64,000 nucleotides of DNA from Daphnia pulex (taxonomy: Eukaryota > Arthropoda > Branchiopoda > Diplostraca > Daphniidae). The translations under genes were made by a program, and so were the position numbers. Shown piece after piece: positions 1-17,146 of this stretch. The stretch lies in contig NC_060021.1 of assembly GCF_021134715.1 (NCBI RefSeq), positions 7,038,501 through 7,102,500 on the forward strand. The letters run 5' to 3'. The stretch's first letter is position 1. Every line of letters starts with the position of its first letter. The notes under the pieces were generated by a model. That model was not told the origin of the DNA. It saw only the letters and a list, made by a program, of their open reading frames with translations, and made no database searches.

Positions 1-758
1 CCATCTTTCCTTCGTGCAGTCATCGCTCTCTCACATCATCAGCATTTTTGTTTATGTATGGCCATTCCGAGGCTGGTTGGGTCGGGTTGGGTGGGTGGGG
101 GATATCCTCCCCGGACGGGAGCAACCGGGATGGTTTCCGATATGCAGCGGAAACAAATCAAAACAATAAAGGGGATGAAAATGAACACACAGAGAGACGA
201 GAGAGAAATGAGCCAATTGATTTTGGTTGTCTGACGATGGCCGGGAGGGAATTTCTTGGTGACTGTCGGCGCACGACAGTCCCGCAGTGGATGCGATTTG
301 CATTTTAGATGTGACACTCTGCTGCCCGTCTTCCTTCTCTATCTATCTCTCTCCCCCCCCCCCCCCACCCATCCTCTTCTTTCCCGTTAATCACGCGTTC
401 ACCCGCCTGTGTTCCCCCCGCCCTCGCATCTGTCTGACGTCAATGTAATTAGTGTTGTCGTTCGTTCGGTGTCTTTCTTCCGAGTTCTGTTTCTTCCGCT
501 GATGGGGCGGGTTGGCCGCGGAGATGTTACCGTAGTTGTTGTTGTTGTCGTTGTCGGGGGTGGTTGGGAAACCTGTGCCACACACGCACAGAAGGTGTCG
601 GGAGAAAAAGAAAAATTCTTGACACTCATCTGATTGTTTTTTTTTTTTCTTTTCTTTTGTTTGATGATGATGTTTGGTGTTGTCTAATTATTGCGGCTGT
701 TGGTTATAATTGTGTACGACTATGCGTCTGTGTGTGGTGTCTCTCTCGGCTGGATCAG
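1..758 (+). other. Probable trio intron, non-coding
   Basis: No exon can be supported here. It holds a 14-nt C run (353-366), a GTT-rich stretch near 535-550 and T-rich tracts that end in the acceptor at 757-758. The short open frames on both strands lack splice context and look like chance. Confidence 0.5.
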
Positions 759-3700
759 GTTCCTAGCGCCGGTGGCGTCGATAGCGTCGTCGGTGGCGAT
801 CATCATCTGGTGACTGAAATCGAAGATCTCGTCCGTGAGAAAATGGTTCGTTTTGGTTTTTCTCTCCCGTCGTTTTCCCGCAAACTTTTTTCTTTTGGTC
901 GTTAGCTCGAAACATTTTGTGTTAGTTTGGCATCCATTTCATTTATTTGTTTTTTTGCTGCATGGCCTTTTTTTTTTTATTTTTAAAATTAAACCTCCTG
1001 ATATCAAATTGGATGGAAAGAAACTACATGGGTGGGTGGTTGCCTTTTTTGAACGAAGAATCCTTCGCTCAGCGATTTTCCTTTTGAATGCTGCACTCGC
1101 CCACCGAATGATTATTTACGTTAGAGCGGCCATGATGCCGTAGAAGAACAGTAGTTTTCGCGGAGCTCTCCGTTCTATTCTCGTCCCGGCTTTGGGAAAA
1201 AAAAAATAAAAAAAATATTTTGTTTTATTTCCTTCTTATAGAACTTTTTTCCAGTATTTTCCACGTCACTCGTTTGTGTGTGTTTGTGTGTATGTCTCCA
1301 CGTGATCCAGGGGGGCCAACTACCGTCAATGGCCCCTTTTGGTGGTGTTTGGGGGGCTATATAAAAGGTGTGTTTATATTCGTGTAAATGCACATGTTTT
1401 CTTCTTCCATCGGGAGAGATTCTCTCTTAGTTCGTAACCCCGTTGGCTTTTGGAATTTTTGTTTTCTCGAGTTGTTGCCAACACTAAAGGACGAAGAGGA
1501 AGAAGAAGGAAAAAAAACCAGGGACCGCGCGCTATCTATCTCGATTCAAATGGACACGTAATCTCGCTCGGTGTTTGTCTCTCTCTCGCCGTGTATAAAT
1601 AGATAAAAGGATAGAGAGAAAACACTCAATCCCTTGGCGTTTTTTTCTTTTTTTCTCTCCCGAAAGTGAGCAAAGTCGCAAAGAATCACGGGACCTTGAT
1701 AGGATTTTCATCGACTTGTTTTTTTTTATTCTAAACTTTTTTTGCTGGAGGAAAATCAACAAGATTTCCAGGGAATTAAACTTTTTAAAATTTGCGGGTC
1801 ATCGAGTCGCAAACGAAAAGAAACAAAAGGGATTTCAATGTTTTTTTTTCGCTTTTATTTTAGTTTCATCATTATTATCCGATTATTATAGCACGTCTTT
1901 TTTGCATCCGGTATGAACTCCTCCCGTCGATCCATCACCGGAATTCAGGGTTCTCATCATGACGTTCGTCACGTAGTATATTCTGAACGCAATTGTTATT
2001 TCTTTACTCCGGAACAACGCCGGAGCTTAAAAGAAGAAAAGCAACAACTCTTTGGGTTCGAAACATTTGAGGGAAAGCGACAAAGATTAGTTTGAAAGTT
2101 GCGTGACCGAAAAAAGAGCCCAGCACCGAAATTTCCTTTTGTCTCATGTCCAGGGTGAAAGTTTGAGTAGTTTTCTTGAAACAGTCCAACCCAATCAGTC
2201 ATACTTTTTGGTTTCTTTTTTGTTTGGTTTTTGTTTGTGAAATGTTTTGTGCATGGTAATTTGGATTGTGTAATGCATGGACTGTTGTTTGACTTGTTCG
2301 ATAGTCTATAATAGCCGTAGTTTGTCGGAACGAACTAGGGGGCGGAACATTTTTCATTTGGAAACATTTTTTTTTTTCCAAAAAAGAAAAATTTATCGGT
2401 CCCGGTAAGTTTAGTTCTCAGGCAAAAGTTCGTGCTCTTTTTTTTTATTTTGTTCACTGGATGGCTTTTGCGCGCACACACACCCCCTGCGGAGGGTCCG
2501 TGTATTGTCCTGCCGAGCCAAATTTGTTGTTGTTGCCCCTGGTAGTGGGCGACGTTAGTTTTGGCGTGGGGGATGTATACTATTGTGCCGGCCACAGCGC
2601 CAAATCCGTATATCGATCGCATGTTGTCGGCTACTCTCTCTGACTCTTAACTTTGCATCGTTGACTTGCTTGACAAACATGTAACATGTTAGATGCACGT
2701 TAAACCTTGTAAAAATGGAAGGGCGTGGCTTTGACTTGACTCTCGGGAGTCGTTGGATCTAGTCAATATCATTCCGATTCCTCCATCGGCGATTTATTCG
2801 AGCGTGTAACGCACAATGTACAGCCCTAGTAGGTAGTATTTCTTACACGATATCTTTTTTGGCCAATTGGCTATAGGAACTAACCTCGCTAGAGCGTATC
2901 AACTTTGCATCCGCCCGTGATATTTTTGAATGTGAATGCCCTATGAATAATTTAACGTCCTATTTTCTTTTTTTTCCTTTTTTTCTCTCTCTCTCTCTTT
3001 TTCGTCGTGTAATGCCAACTCACGACGAAACAACGTTCAGGAGCATCACAGCGAGAACGTGCTAGGACTTGGCTCGCAAGGAATGTGTTCCCTGGACGAG
3101 CAAGAGCAGGGATTGCGCAGCATGCAGCTCGGCATCAATCCGGATGATGTCGAACCCATTTTGAGGAAACGTCAGTACGTCCTGCAGGTATGATTGAGCT
3201 GATTTGGCGTTTTTTTTTTCTTTTTTCTTTTCTGTTCATGTAGCAAAAAGGATCTGCCTGGAGCCATTTGAATTGGTTTTCTTATTTTTCCTTTTTCTAT
3301 TTTCTTGTGCGTGAAACTTTATTCTCCTCGTGCGATTGGCTTCGTTTCGTGAATCCAGGAGCTGGTAGAGTCGGAGAGGGACTACGTCCGTGATCTGGGC
3401 CAGATCGTCGATGGTTACATGGCGCTGATGAGTCTGGGAATCAATGGAGGGCAATCTGCCAACGTCAGCGATCCTAGCAGCCTGCCGCCGCCCGTCCCGG
3501 ACGATCTCAGAGAAGGCAAAGACAAGATCATTTTCGGCAACGTCGAGGCCATCTACAACTGGCACAACGAGTACGTTTGTTGTTTTTTTTTTTTTTTTTT
3601 TTCGCCTGCGGTTTTCTTTTTCCAACCCAACGCCAACACGATAACGAGATTTGAACGACACGATGATGATGATGATTTGTCCTTTGCAGCGTCTTCCTGC

Positions 3701-6700
3701 AAGCCATTGAAAAGTGCGGCGAGAACGTGGGCGAGTTGGGGCCTTTGTTCAAGCGCTCCGAGCGCAAGCTGCACATGTACATCGTCTATTGTCAAAACAA
3801 AGCCAAATCCGAGTACATTGTCTCCGAGTACATCGATACCTACTTTGAAGTGAGTCTGCCTTCCTTCCCGTTTAACACCTTCCTCATTTCCTAATCCCGA
3901 CACCGTCAAGTCGCCAAAAAAACAACTTTGGTTTTTCCAGTTATTGATTTTTCTTTTTTCATCATTCCCGGTTTTTTTTTCTTTGATTTTATTTTTTCGC
4001 TTGGCATATCTCTCTCTAGGAGCTGAGACAGCGACTCGGCCACCGTCTGACTATCTGTGATCTCCTCATCAAACCCGTTCAAAGGATTACCAAGTATGGC
4101 GTCTTCCTGACCCCGCAGAGTTATTTTTCTCCCATCTTTTTGTCTCTTCTTGTTTGTGCCGTTTTTCTTCAAAGGAACCTTTTTTTCTTTCTTTTTATCT
4201 TCTTCTTTCTTCTCCGAGTAGAAGAAGATAAGACAAAAAGAAAACGGGCATAGTGGTGAAGTGCCGTGTTTGGGAGGAGAGGGGGGGAATAAGTTTTGTG
4301 CCAGGTGCAATTCATCAATCCGTTTGTTTGTCCGTCGTTTTTTTCTTTTATCTTTTTTAGGTACCAGCTGCTGCTGAGAGACTTGGTTCGCTACACTGAG
4401 AAAGGGCTAGACATTCTCGCCCGGCGGAGTAGTGACGACGATGTGAGCGCTAACGCCGCCACCGCCAACACGGACCACCTGCGCAGCTCGCTACAGGACG
4501 AGGTGGACACGCTGTCGCGGGCTCTCCACATCATGACCATCGTGCCCAAAATGGCCAACGACATGATGATGGTCGGCAGACTCCAGGGTTTTGACGTAAG
4601 AATTTTTTGTTTAGTGGGGAGGTATTTTCAGTTGGGAACGTGCCCAGCACAGCGGGATCATTCATCTCTTTTGTTTTGTTTGTTCTTTTTATGTCTTGGC
4701 TCTTTTTTTTCCCCCCCGCTCGTCCGTTCATCCATCCATCCGTCGTCTTGTCTTTTCGGCTGACATGGCTCGTCTCAACGGCGACAATACGCGGACCAAA
4801 ACAGGGGAAAATAACCGCCCAGGGCAAATTGCTACTCCACGGCCAGCTTTACTGCTGCACGGAGCTGAGCAAAGTGCCGTCCAAAGAGTTCAAGGAGCTC
4901 CAAGTCTTTCTCTTCGAGCAGGCCATCATTTTCAGCGAAATTGTCGGCAAACGCACGCAGTTTATCCAGCCCGTCTTCATTTACAAAGCTCACATTCAGG
5001 TACTTATATTGGGATTCTCGCTGGATCCAGACGTCAGACTGACTAGTGAATTATTGATTCTATCTTCCTTGTTTTGTTTGTTTCTGTTTTGACAGATGAA
5101 CAAAATGTCGCTGGATGAGAAATTCGAAGTGGGAGAGGCCGGAGAGCCGCTCAAGTTTTTAGTCAAATCAACAGATCCGAGACACACGAGCACCGGCGGC
5201 AGCGGATCGGGCGCATCATCCAGTGGTGCTCATTGCGCCTTCGTCTGTTACGCACCCAATCCCGAAGCCACCAACGAGTGGGTGGAAACCATTAAACAGA
5301 TCCTCCAGTCGCAACGCGATTTCCTCAAAGCCATCCAGTCACCCATCAAGTACCAGAATGAGCAGCAGAGATTGAGCGGAGCTGGTGGTGCCTCCGGAAG
5401 TCTGGCCAGCCAGCATTTGTAAGTGTTCGCCTGCAGTGATGATGAAACGCCATCTCTCGCAAAATACCAAAATACCAAAAAAACAAACAAACACAAAAAC
5501 ACAAAAAAAAAAAAATCACGCGTACATATGAAATATTATAATTGCCCAAAATACTTTCACACACTCCAACAACCAACGCAAAAACAAACAAACAATCCTG
5601 CTGTTGCTCTCTCATTAACCTCAAATAGTTCCTCGCCGTGTGTCCAATCCCACACACACACACAGAACGCAATCCTCGTTTTCAAGTGAAGAGATGAGAA
5701 GAAGAAGTTGATTGAAATTAACATCCGCTATTTGCCACCACCACCATCCACAACCATCCAACACACACCACCAACCAACACATTAAAAAAAAAAAACTTT
5801 GCTCGGCTGTTGTAGCGGGATTCTACTTACATAATTATTATACCACCTTAGAACCAACTCCCTCGGGGCTGGGAGTAATTCTTCCCGTTAATTTCTTTCT
5901 TTCTTGCTCTCTTTCTCTCTATCTTTCGAATAACGTTTTTCTCTTCTAAATTGGGACGGATGGATTTTCTTTTTGTTGTTTTCTGTATTTACCCAACACC
6001 CCTCTCCTAACTGTCTTTCCATCTCTCCTGGTGTAGGAATTAAGTAGCAGCAGCTTTGCTCCTAATTCCTCAATTTGTTTGTCCATCAAGAGTAGACGGG
6101 GGGTAAAAAGAGTCGAAATTAGCCGCCATTAGCCACTCTAGGGGGGGAGCATAACAATTCCGGCACACACATTCTTTATTCTAAATCTTCTCTCTCTCGC
6201 TGCGAGAAAATGTTTTTCATTTTTTATTTTTCCCCCAAGAAGGAAGGAAAAATCGATTTCTATTACGTGTGTGCGTGTGTGCGTGTTGAGTGTTGAGTGT
6301 GTTTGAATGTTTAACTACCACCACCACCCAAAACAGAATTTTCTTTATCTCGTTGAAAACAAGGCTCCGGACGAATGAATGATTGCGTCACGTTGTCATT
6401 TGAAAATGGGGAAAACAAAAATCAAGTAATGTCAATAGAAGAGCATCTTTTTAAAAATTCAATTGATTCTGATCATGATTGGCGAGAACAGACAAAGAAA
6501 AAAAGCTAACGGTGGAAAATTAGTTTTCTTCTTATTTTTTCTTCCTTTCTCTTCTGACAAGCAGAAAGAATTATTCTATTCGTCTCCTTTTTCCCTCCTC
6601 GAAAACTAAAAAAACAAACAAAACAAAACACTGTAACAAGTAGACATTTCCCTCTCTTCGGTGTATTGTGTGTATATATCGTATAATTTTGAATATTATA

Positions 6701-9700
6701 TCGAACGAATCATTTTTTTTTCTTTCATTTTCTCTTCGTCCCTTATAAAAAAAAACGAGATTTATTCTTTTTTTCTGCTCCCTCCCACAATTTTCATCCA
6801 TTGTTTCCAAAATTTAACAAAATTTCCCTTTTCCTATATACTCCTAACCGGTATCTTTGACTGGATTAGTAAAAAAAAAAAAATTAACATGGTGGTTCTC
6901 TTTATTGTATACACAAACAATTTCATATTATACCTAATAAGCAAAGGAAGAAGAAAAAAAAAGAAACAACTTGATTGAAAAAAAAAGTTGAAAGAAAAGT
7001 TTTTTTTTCTTCTTTTATTTCTTGTAATTTTGGAGAGCGAAAAAAAAATTTACTTTCGATGCACAATGTATCACACTGTATAATAGTATTTTGATTCGGC
7101 TTGGTTCTTATTGATCATGTGGGTCCTTCTCTCCTCCTCCCTCATTCCCGTAATTCCCTTTCTCTTTGTTCCGCGTCTCCTATTTTTTAATTACCTTATA
7201 ATGGGGGAAGTCAAAAAGGAAAGAAGAAGAGGAGATGAAAAAAAAAAGATTAAAAGAGACTTGAGACTCTCTGAAATGTTTTTTTTTCCTTTGTTCATTA
7301 TACTACTTCTCTTTCTCTACACCGTGTTGTAGTGTGTTGAAACACGGAAACGGATATCCAGCAGAAGATGATGATTATGGTGAAACAAAAAAAAAATCAC
7401 GATACTAAAAATATGTTGTTTCCTAATATTCTCCCAACCCCCCTCCATCCCACCTTTTCTCCTATATTCTCCATTCGGTTGCTCTTGTACAATCACATGT
7501 GCTTTTGGGACAACAGAAAAACAAAGAAAAAAACAAAATTACCATAATACATTCTCAATAACTTTGACGCTGCATTCAACAACAACATTTTGGTTTGTTA
7601 CAGAGGCAACACATTCCTTACAAAAAAAACGGCTTTCTATACGGGATCTATTCACTATTATCTATTAGCCCTATACATATATCTATCTATCTCCTATAGT
7701 GTCGGTTAACACATTAACGAAACCCCACCCAAAAGCAATTCCCACACACACACACACATCAAGCCATAATCTCAAATTAACGGAAGGAAACGAGCGTTGA
7801 CGTTGCTGGAGCCGCACTAACACCACCCATCCTATTCCGGCGCACGAAACAGCAGGCTAGTTATTAAGTGCATAAAGCTTGATTTGGTATGTATAAATTG
7901 AAAAAGCAGCCGGGCGGATTGCTTTTCGTTAAAAAAAAAGAAAAGATGGAAAAAAGAGCTTGGCGGGCGGCGAATGTTGCTCGTTACCACCCAACGGCTC
8001 AATTTTTCTTTTTTGAAGGATCAATCTTTATATCTTTTTGTTGTCGTTGATATTCCTCCTCCAAGTATTTGGATGTGGCTCGTAAATGTGCAAGTGGAGA
8101 ATCGGAGTTTCACGTGTTCGACGGGGGGCCTTTTCGATATCGGAAAAGCTTTCGGGACGACGCGGGGCTAGTCTCTGCGAGTAAGCTTTTTTCTCTCTCT
8201 CAATCCTCTTTTCCGTCTGCGTTACTCTAGTCGTCGTCGTTGATCCAGCAGACGGAAGAGCTCGTCGATGCAACTCGTATAGGGCGTTGGGAGTTTGTCC
8301 ATCGCTAGAGATCAACTTACAGAACACAGACTATCCCTCAGTTCAGCAATTGAAAACTATTGAAGAAAAAAGCCTTTTTCTATCTCTTTCAGACCGAGTT
8401 TTACTTTCGACTATATTCTCGGTCTGAAACGAAATCAGAGACGGACAAAGAAGGATTTGAACTTCGCAGAAATTCATAAGTGAGACATAAATACTTTTGT
8501 GCGTTTGTGTGATGTGAAAAAAGGAAAAGAAAAAAAAGAAGTTTTTCGGTCATAGATCAGTTGCGATTTGCTAGAAGTTGAGACGGATGGAAACTGTTGA
8601 GAGAAGGGCGGTAGGGGGAGGTCAATAACAGTGGGGGTGACATTACGCTTCTTTTTTACTGCAAGTATTGATCGGCGGGGCAGCGCAAACACGCGCCATA
8701 GCTTTCTTCCTTTTTGCTGGGTCGTGCACAATCGACTTGCGGGGTGGCGCTCGACGACGAGACGAGACGAGAGAGAGAGGGGGAAGATGGAAGTTGGATG
8801 AAATTCCGCGAATCCACTGACGGATCGTCCAGCCGGCAGCTCAGTGTTATTCGACGGAAATCAATAATTCAAGCCGAGTCATCTCTCTCTCTCTCTCTCG
8901 TTGGGCTTGGTTGGAGACGGGCACAGAGAGAAGTTGGGCGACTCATCCATCTCTCTCTCTCTCTCTCTCCTAACCATGCCACTCCATTGGAAGCGATCCA
9001 GCTCGTTGTCAACACTATCAAAAAGCCAAGAGTATATATATGAGGTTAGCGTGCGGGATGAGGCAGAGTGTAGATGTGGTTCGCATCCATCAACAATGTC
9101 CGGCGTAAATACGATCACAAATAAATAGACTCTTCTCTTCTTCTTTTTCTTTTTTGTTGTGTGAGGTTCAAAGAGAGTATGTTTCGAAAGGAAGAAGAGA
9201 GGGAGTGGGAGATCGATGACCAGAGCACCGGGAAAAATGATGTTGGTGGACGGGATGGAATAGAAGATGACACGTCAACATTCGCCTTCATCTCTCGCCT
9301 CTTTTTCTATCGTACAAATAATATAATGCACCATCTTCTTTTTAACAAGATGACACTGCCGCCATGTAAGGCGATTAGATGTAACGCACAGAGTATGTGT
9401 GTGCGCTGACACCCTGCCAACCCTGCTTTAACATGCTTTTTTGATCCAATCGCCGTTCGCTTTTAAGCTCATCACACGGATTTGTGTGCTCATCAATCTG
9501 GTTGGAATCCAATCGGAAAAAAGCGGATCGAATCGTTTATTATATAAATGTATAGACTCTGGATAAATATTTGTGTTGACATTTCTTTTTTTATTTATTT
9601 GCATGTTATGTGTCTATAACACCCGAAATTTAATATTCTTCCGCAGTGATCATTGGCCCAGCTTAACAACTCGGCAGCCATTCAAGCGAGGGGTGTCGTT

Positions 9701-10142
9701 CAACGCGAGCGAGAGTTCTAGCGGCAAATGCGCCGGAAGTGCGGAAGGAGGAGCCGAGAAGAACGAGGGTGAGAAGCGGAAAATATCGGGGACTTCGTCG
9801 GGTCTTCTGTCTCCCGTCTCGCCGGCGGTGACGGCCAAGCCCAAGAGCGCCTCGTTCAGCGTCAAACCGCCTCCGCCTCGACGCCTCTCCTGGTTCTCCA
9901 GCCCGGGCGAAGCGGCCCGTCAGAGGGAGAGAGAAATCAGAGTCGGTGGCAGGGCCAAAAGTCGAACCTTGTCTATCGATCAAGGCAGGTCCAGCAGCCG
10001 TGATTGTCAGCCGGATAAGGAAGACCAATTAGAGCCAGCTCAGCAGCAGCAGCAACACCATTCACACTTTGCCGTGCTGAATCACCTGCGCAGCTCGTTC
10101 AAACATTACACCAGCAAGAACCGCAACAAAGACATCGGGTGA
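759..10142 (+). CDS. trio: Trio Rho guanine nucleotide exchange factor, 3' part (second DH-PH unit and C-terminal tail)
   Basis: Partial gene; upstream exons lie outside the window. Coding exons: 759-845, 3041-3187, 3359-3570, 3690-3849, 4020-4093, 4361-4595, 4805-4999, 5096-5418, 9647-10142. All junctions are GT-AG and the phases agree, giving 642 codons plus TGA. The 759-845 exon encodes the [13 protein letters not shown] segment that precedes GEF2 in Trio. The DH domain follows ([69 protein letters not shown]), then the PH domain ([48 protein letters not shown]). In the family GEF2 activates Rho-type GTPases in axon guidance and cell migration. The last exon adds a low-complexity Ser/Pro/Gln tail containing [14 protein letters not shown] see no SH3 or kinase domain, so this is the short-tailed insect-like form. 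The 759-845 donor (ATG|GTTCGT) is weak, and an extra exon between 846 and 3040 cannot be excluded. Confidence 0.9.
846..3040 (+). other. Trio intron, 2.2 kb, non-coding
   Basis: The intron lies between the 759-845 exon and the first DH-proximal exon at 3041. It contains T-runs, a CT microsatellite just before the acceptor (about 2985-3000) and scattered short open frames without coding character. I recognise no exon in it. Confidence 0.6.
5419..9646 (+). other. 4.2-kb last intron of trio, or 3' UTR of a short isoform
   Basis: The donor at 5419 (GTAAGTG) is strong and the acceptor at 9645-9646 (CTTCCGCAG) restores the frame into the last exon. If the intron is retained, the frame stops at once, because TAA at 5420-5422 lies inside the donor. 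The stretch is A/T-rich with A-runs (5500-5516, 5784-5797), CA repeats, CT microsatellites (8881-8899, 8950-8968) and no protein-like ORF. Confidence 0.65.
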
Positions 10143-14279
<4,137 letters not shown>

Positions 14280-14547
14280 TTCCTTGCTGACTGTTTTTTG
14301 TGTCAAACCGGAAAAACCCAATTGGCGCCAATTGAATTTTCGGTGTATGTGTTATGACTTATGATTATCTTTTTTTATATTGGGAATGAGTTATTTGATG
14401 AGCTAACTTTGGCACGCTGTCGACCCCTTTTGCCTGATGCTTGCATAATCTTCTCTATGGATTTAAACACAAATTTCATAAAACTTTGTGTGTTGATGCC
14501 ATTAATTTGACGTTTAAATTTGTACAGGGTGAAATGAACATATTGGA

Positions 14548-14553
14548 AATAAA
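14548..14553 (+). terminator. Polyadenylation signal of the ANKRD-like gene
   Basis: AATAAA lies 269 nt after the stop codon, followed by T/G-rich sequence. It sits in the short convergent interval before the 3' end of NF-YC on the other strand. Confidence 0.5.
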
Positions 14554-14744
14554 ATTTTGTTTTCAATTCATGCAGCGGTATATCAACTACTTAACTATAT
14601 AGACGTGTTTAAGTCGACGATCAAGTATTCTGTATTCCCCAATTGTAGCGTGCGTTCACACGCTCAATCCATTTAATTTGTACACAGTAATTCAGGAATT
14701 GAACTTTATAAAAGCAGTGTTCCAAAACATTTCCAATAATTATA

Positions 14745-15897
14745 CTACTCTTGTTGACCCTGCTGAGGTGCAGAAGTTTGAAGAACAATTTGCTGTCCAT
14801 TTCCTGCAGCCCCAAGTTGCATCCGAATCATTTGAAGTTGTTGTGCGGAGAGTTGAAGCTTTAAAGATAAGAGGTAAGTTATAAGAATTATGTCTAAGAT
14901 GCACAAATAATTGATTATGTACCGGAATTTGTTGGATCTCTCCATTGGGACCAACAATCTGCTGAACAATTTGAATTCCTCCAAGTTGTTGTTGCTGTGT
15001 TTGCTGCTGCTGCTGCTGTTGTTGTTGTTGTTGTTGCTGCTGCTGCTGCTGTTGTTGCTGATGTTGCTGGAGATTTAATCCTTGAAGTGCTAATTGAGTA
15101 GCTGGCTGTTGTGTTGCATTGGGAGAATTTGTAATGGATATGGGATTTGCAGCAGCTGCTGCTTGTGGTGTTGCTTGTACCAATTGAGTTGCTGGCATGA
15201 CACTAATGGTTTGAATTTGCCCTCCACCTTGAACAATTTGAATAGTCTGTTGTTGGCCACCAATAGCAGAACCACCTAATGATGCAGGTTGAGGCTGCTG
15301 AGTAGCTTGCTGAAGTGCTTGTTGATTTTGTTGGGCAAGTTGAAGATAGTATTGAACCTAATCAGAATAATGGGAGCAAATTTTTAGTTTAAAGAGATTT
15401 TTTTACACAAGAAATGGTTCTCAAACCTGATCTGGAATATTAGATGCAGGCCTTGAAGGAGTTTCTTCACGTGCTTTTTGAGGTTTTAATTCATCTCTAG
15501 GAACAATGTCAATTAGGAAATCAAACTGATCATATTTGGAAATAGCCATGGCAATGTCATTTCTCTGCAGTGTTCTTCTTTTGTTGTCTTCTGTATGAAT
15601 CCAAGCACGCAATGTCAGTTCTGTGATGAAAAGTTCAGCTGCCTTTGAGAACAGAACAGGGGCTTCCGCACTTATCATTTTCACATCATCATCGAGTTTC
15701 ATGATCTTCTTAATTCTGGCCAGTGGTAGTTCTTGTTGCTTGAAATCATTCTAAAGAAAATAAATTAAATGCTGTGAAAAGATTCTACTAAAAAATGAAA
15801 TGTGACATACATTGTTAAGAATTTTTACATCCTCAGCAACTTTAGGCCAGAAACTGTTCAATGCTTGAGTAGCTTCAGTCGCAGCAGTTTGGACCAT
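14745..15897 (-). CDS. NFYC: Nuclear transcription factor Y subunit gamma (CCAAT-binding, histone fold)
   Basis: Four coding exons read down the minus strand: 15897-15811, 15750-15427, 15357-14923, 14858-14745, all phase 0, encoding 319 aa. The histone-fold core is almost invariant: [60 protein letters not shown] and [15 protein letters not shown] at about residues 36-125. It forms the NF-YB/NF-YC dimer that binds NF-YA and CCAAT boxes in the nucleus. The tail is glutamine-rich, with a long polyQ stretch encoded by mixed CAG/CAA at about 14991-15065. The family-typical GEIQQIP continues into [13 protein letters not shown] across the last intron. Reading through that intron would give a different, unconserved tail, which supports the splice. 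A 5' UTR intron (15930-16254) is likely. The gene converges on the ANKRD-like gene. Confidence 0.93.
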
Positions 15898-16632
15898 TTT
15901 GACTTGTTTTCATAAAAAAAGACAAAAACCTGCAAAGAAAAAAGAATAAAAAACATTATTAACACATATTATGAAGGGAAAAGAGGTCGGAACTTCAAAT
16001 TTGGCGTCTATACATCAGGAAATTTGCTGATAGGTGACTTCAGAAAGTGATTTTGTGATAGGAGGGCAAGCTACCAATGAAACGCCAAGACTGGACAAAG
16101 GAGAAACGAGTGGATGGGCGATTTCAAACACCATTACACCCAACTTCTAGGTTATATCTAGTAACCTCTAAATTTAATAAAGATTCAAATCTAAAGAGCT
16201 TTAATTCTTTATTAATAATATTTAAAATAGTTAAAACATTTTAGAAATCGTTACCTTTAAATGATGCTTTTCAGTGAAAGACGAAAAAAGAATTGTGTTG
16301 TCGTCTGCATTCCGCTAGATGGCTAGACTAATGTATTGTGTCGCCTGCACTGATGCACGTGTTAGATTGGCAGTGTTTTTTGATTTCCCATAAAACTGCG
16401 TATGACAAAATGCCAATGGTTTTCTTAGGATCTGTGTCACAAGGGCATTTTTTGGCTTGGAATAATAACAGCAAGTGAACATAAAGAATGCACGACCGAG
16501 TGTTTCTTTGTATAGTGTCAACCTTGAGTTTTCTACTAGAATTTTCAACGCAATTTGCACTTTGGAGGGCCGATTATTTGTGTACAATCAACTGCAGTCC
16601 ACATAAATTTTGACGGCCAAGGCCATTTGTAA
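15898..16632 (-). other. NFYC 5' UTR, intron and promoter region
   Basis: On the minus strand a donor (AAAGGTAACG, exon edge 16255) and an acceptor (CTTTGCAG, 15930-15931) define a probable 5' UTR intron. The first exon would begin around 16300 or beyond. The 90-codon minus-strand frame at 16315-16587 has no recognisable motif. This stretch abuts the left end of the TIR element. Confidence 0.4.
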
Positions 16633-16704
16633 GGGTGTGACTAAAATGCGGACGTGGACCGTGGACCGTGGACGGCTAAATAGTGGACTTTGAATGAGTG
16701 GACT
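16633..16704 (+). repeat. Left terminal inverted repeat
   Basis: About 72 bp that match the right end in inverted orientation. It contains tandem GTGGACC units and GTGGACT copies. Confidence 0.85.
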
Positions 16705-17075
16705 TAGCTCACCGGAGTCCACTTATTAGTAACCTAGAAAGTCCACTATACATACTAAAGCGTGGTCTCCTAAATTTAAGTTAAATTGTGTTAAATCTAA
16801 ACCATTTTGATGCCAGACATAGGTAAGAGAAACGCGGGGAAACGGCGAGCCTCTTTTTCTTACAAACTAAAAATTCCGGCGTGAAAGAAAAAGAAACAGA
16901 AAACGCAAATATTTTGGAATTTTTTCTAAGTCCTTTCGTTCGTCGCTCTTTTCCTTTTTCCATAGTAATTAAATTATCTACGTTAAGAACGTTGGGTTTG
17001 CTAATAAAAATATTTTCATTGTGAAATGATAAATCTATTTAAAAAAAGTTAAATTTTTAAAAAAGGGAATTAGAC

Positions 17076-17146
17076 GGGGCGCGAACACCGTACCTCACCG
17101 TAACAATCTCTTTGTAATCTAGTGTTCTACCACCCTAGCTACCACT
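17076..17146 (-). repeat. tRNA-like (pol III box A/B) segment inside the TIR element
   Basis: On the minus strand, TAGCTAGGGTGGTAGAACA resembles a tRNA D-arm/box A. About 45 nt further, GGTGTTCGCGCCCC resembles a T-arm/box B. The spacing is tRNA-like, but I could not form a clean anticodon stem, so it is more likely a tRNA relic or SINE head than a working tRNA. Confidence 0.4.

Noticed and set aside
5423-5689. 88-codon plus-strand frame after the trio DH-PH exons
   Set aside because: Low-complexity Lys/Asn/Thr translation of A-rich intron sequence, with no conserved motif.
9573-9646. Start of the last trio exon placed at the upstream frame opening ([12 protein letters not shown]...)
   Set aside because: This part is intron; the acceptor CCGCAG at 9641-9646 joins the frame exactly to the exon ending at 5418.
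14740-14922. Read-through C-terminus of NF-YC across the last intron ([15 protein letters not shown]...)
   Set aside because: Splicing 14923 to 14858 gives the family-typical [14 protein letters not shown] sequence, and both splice sites are good.
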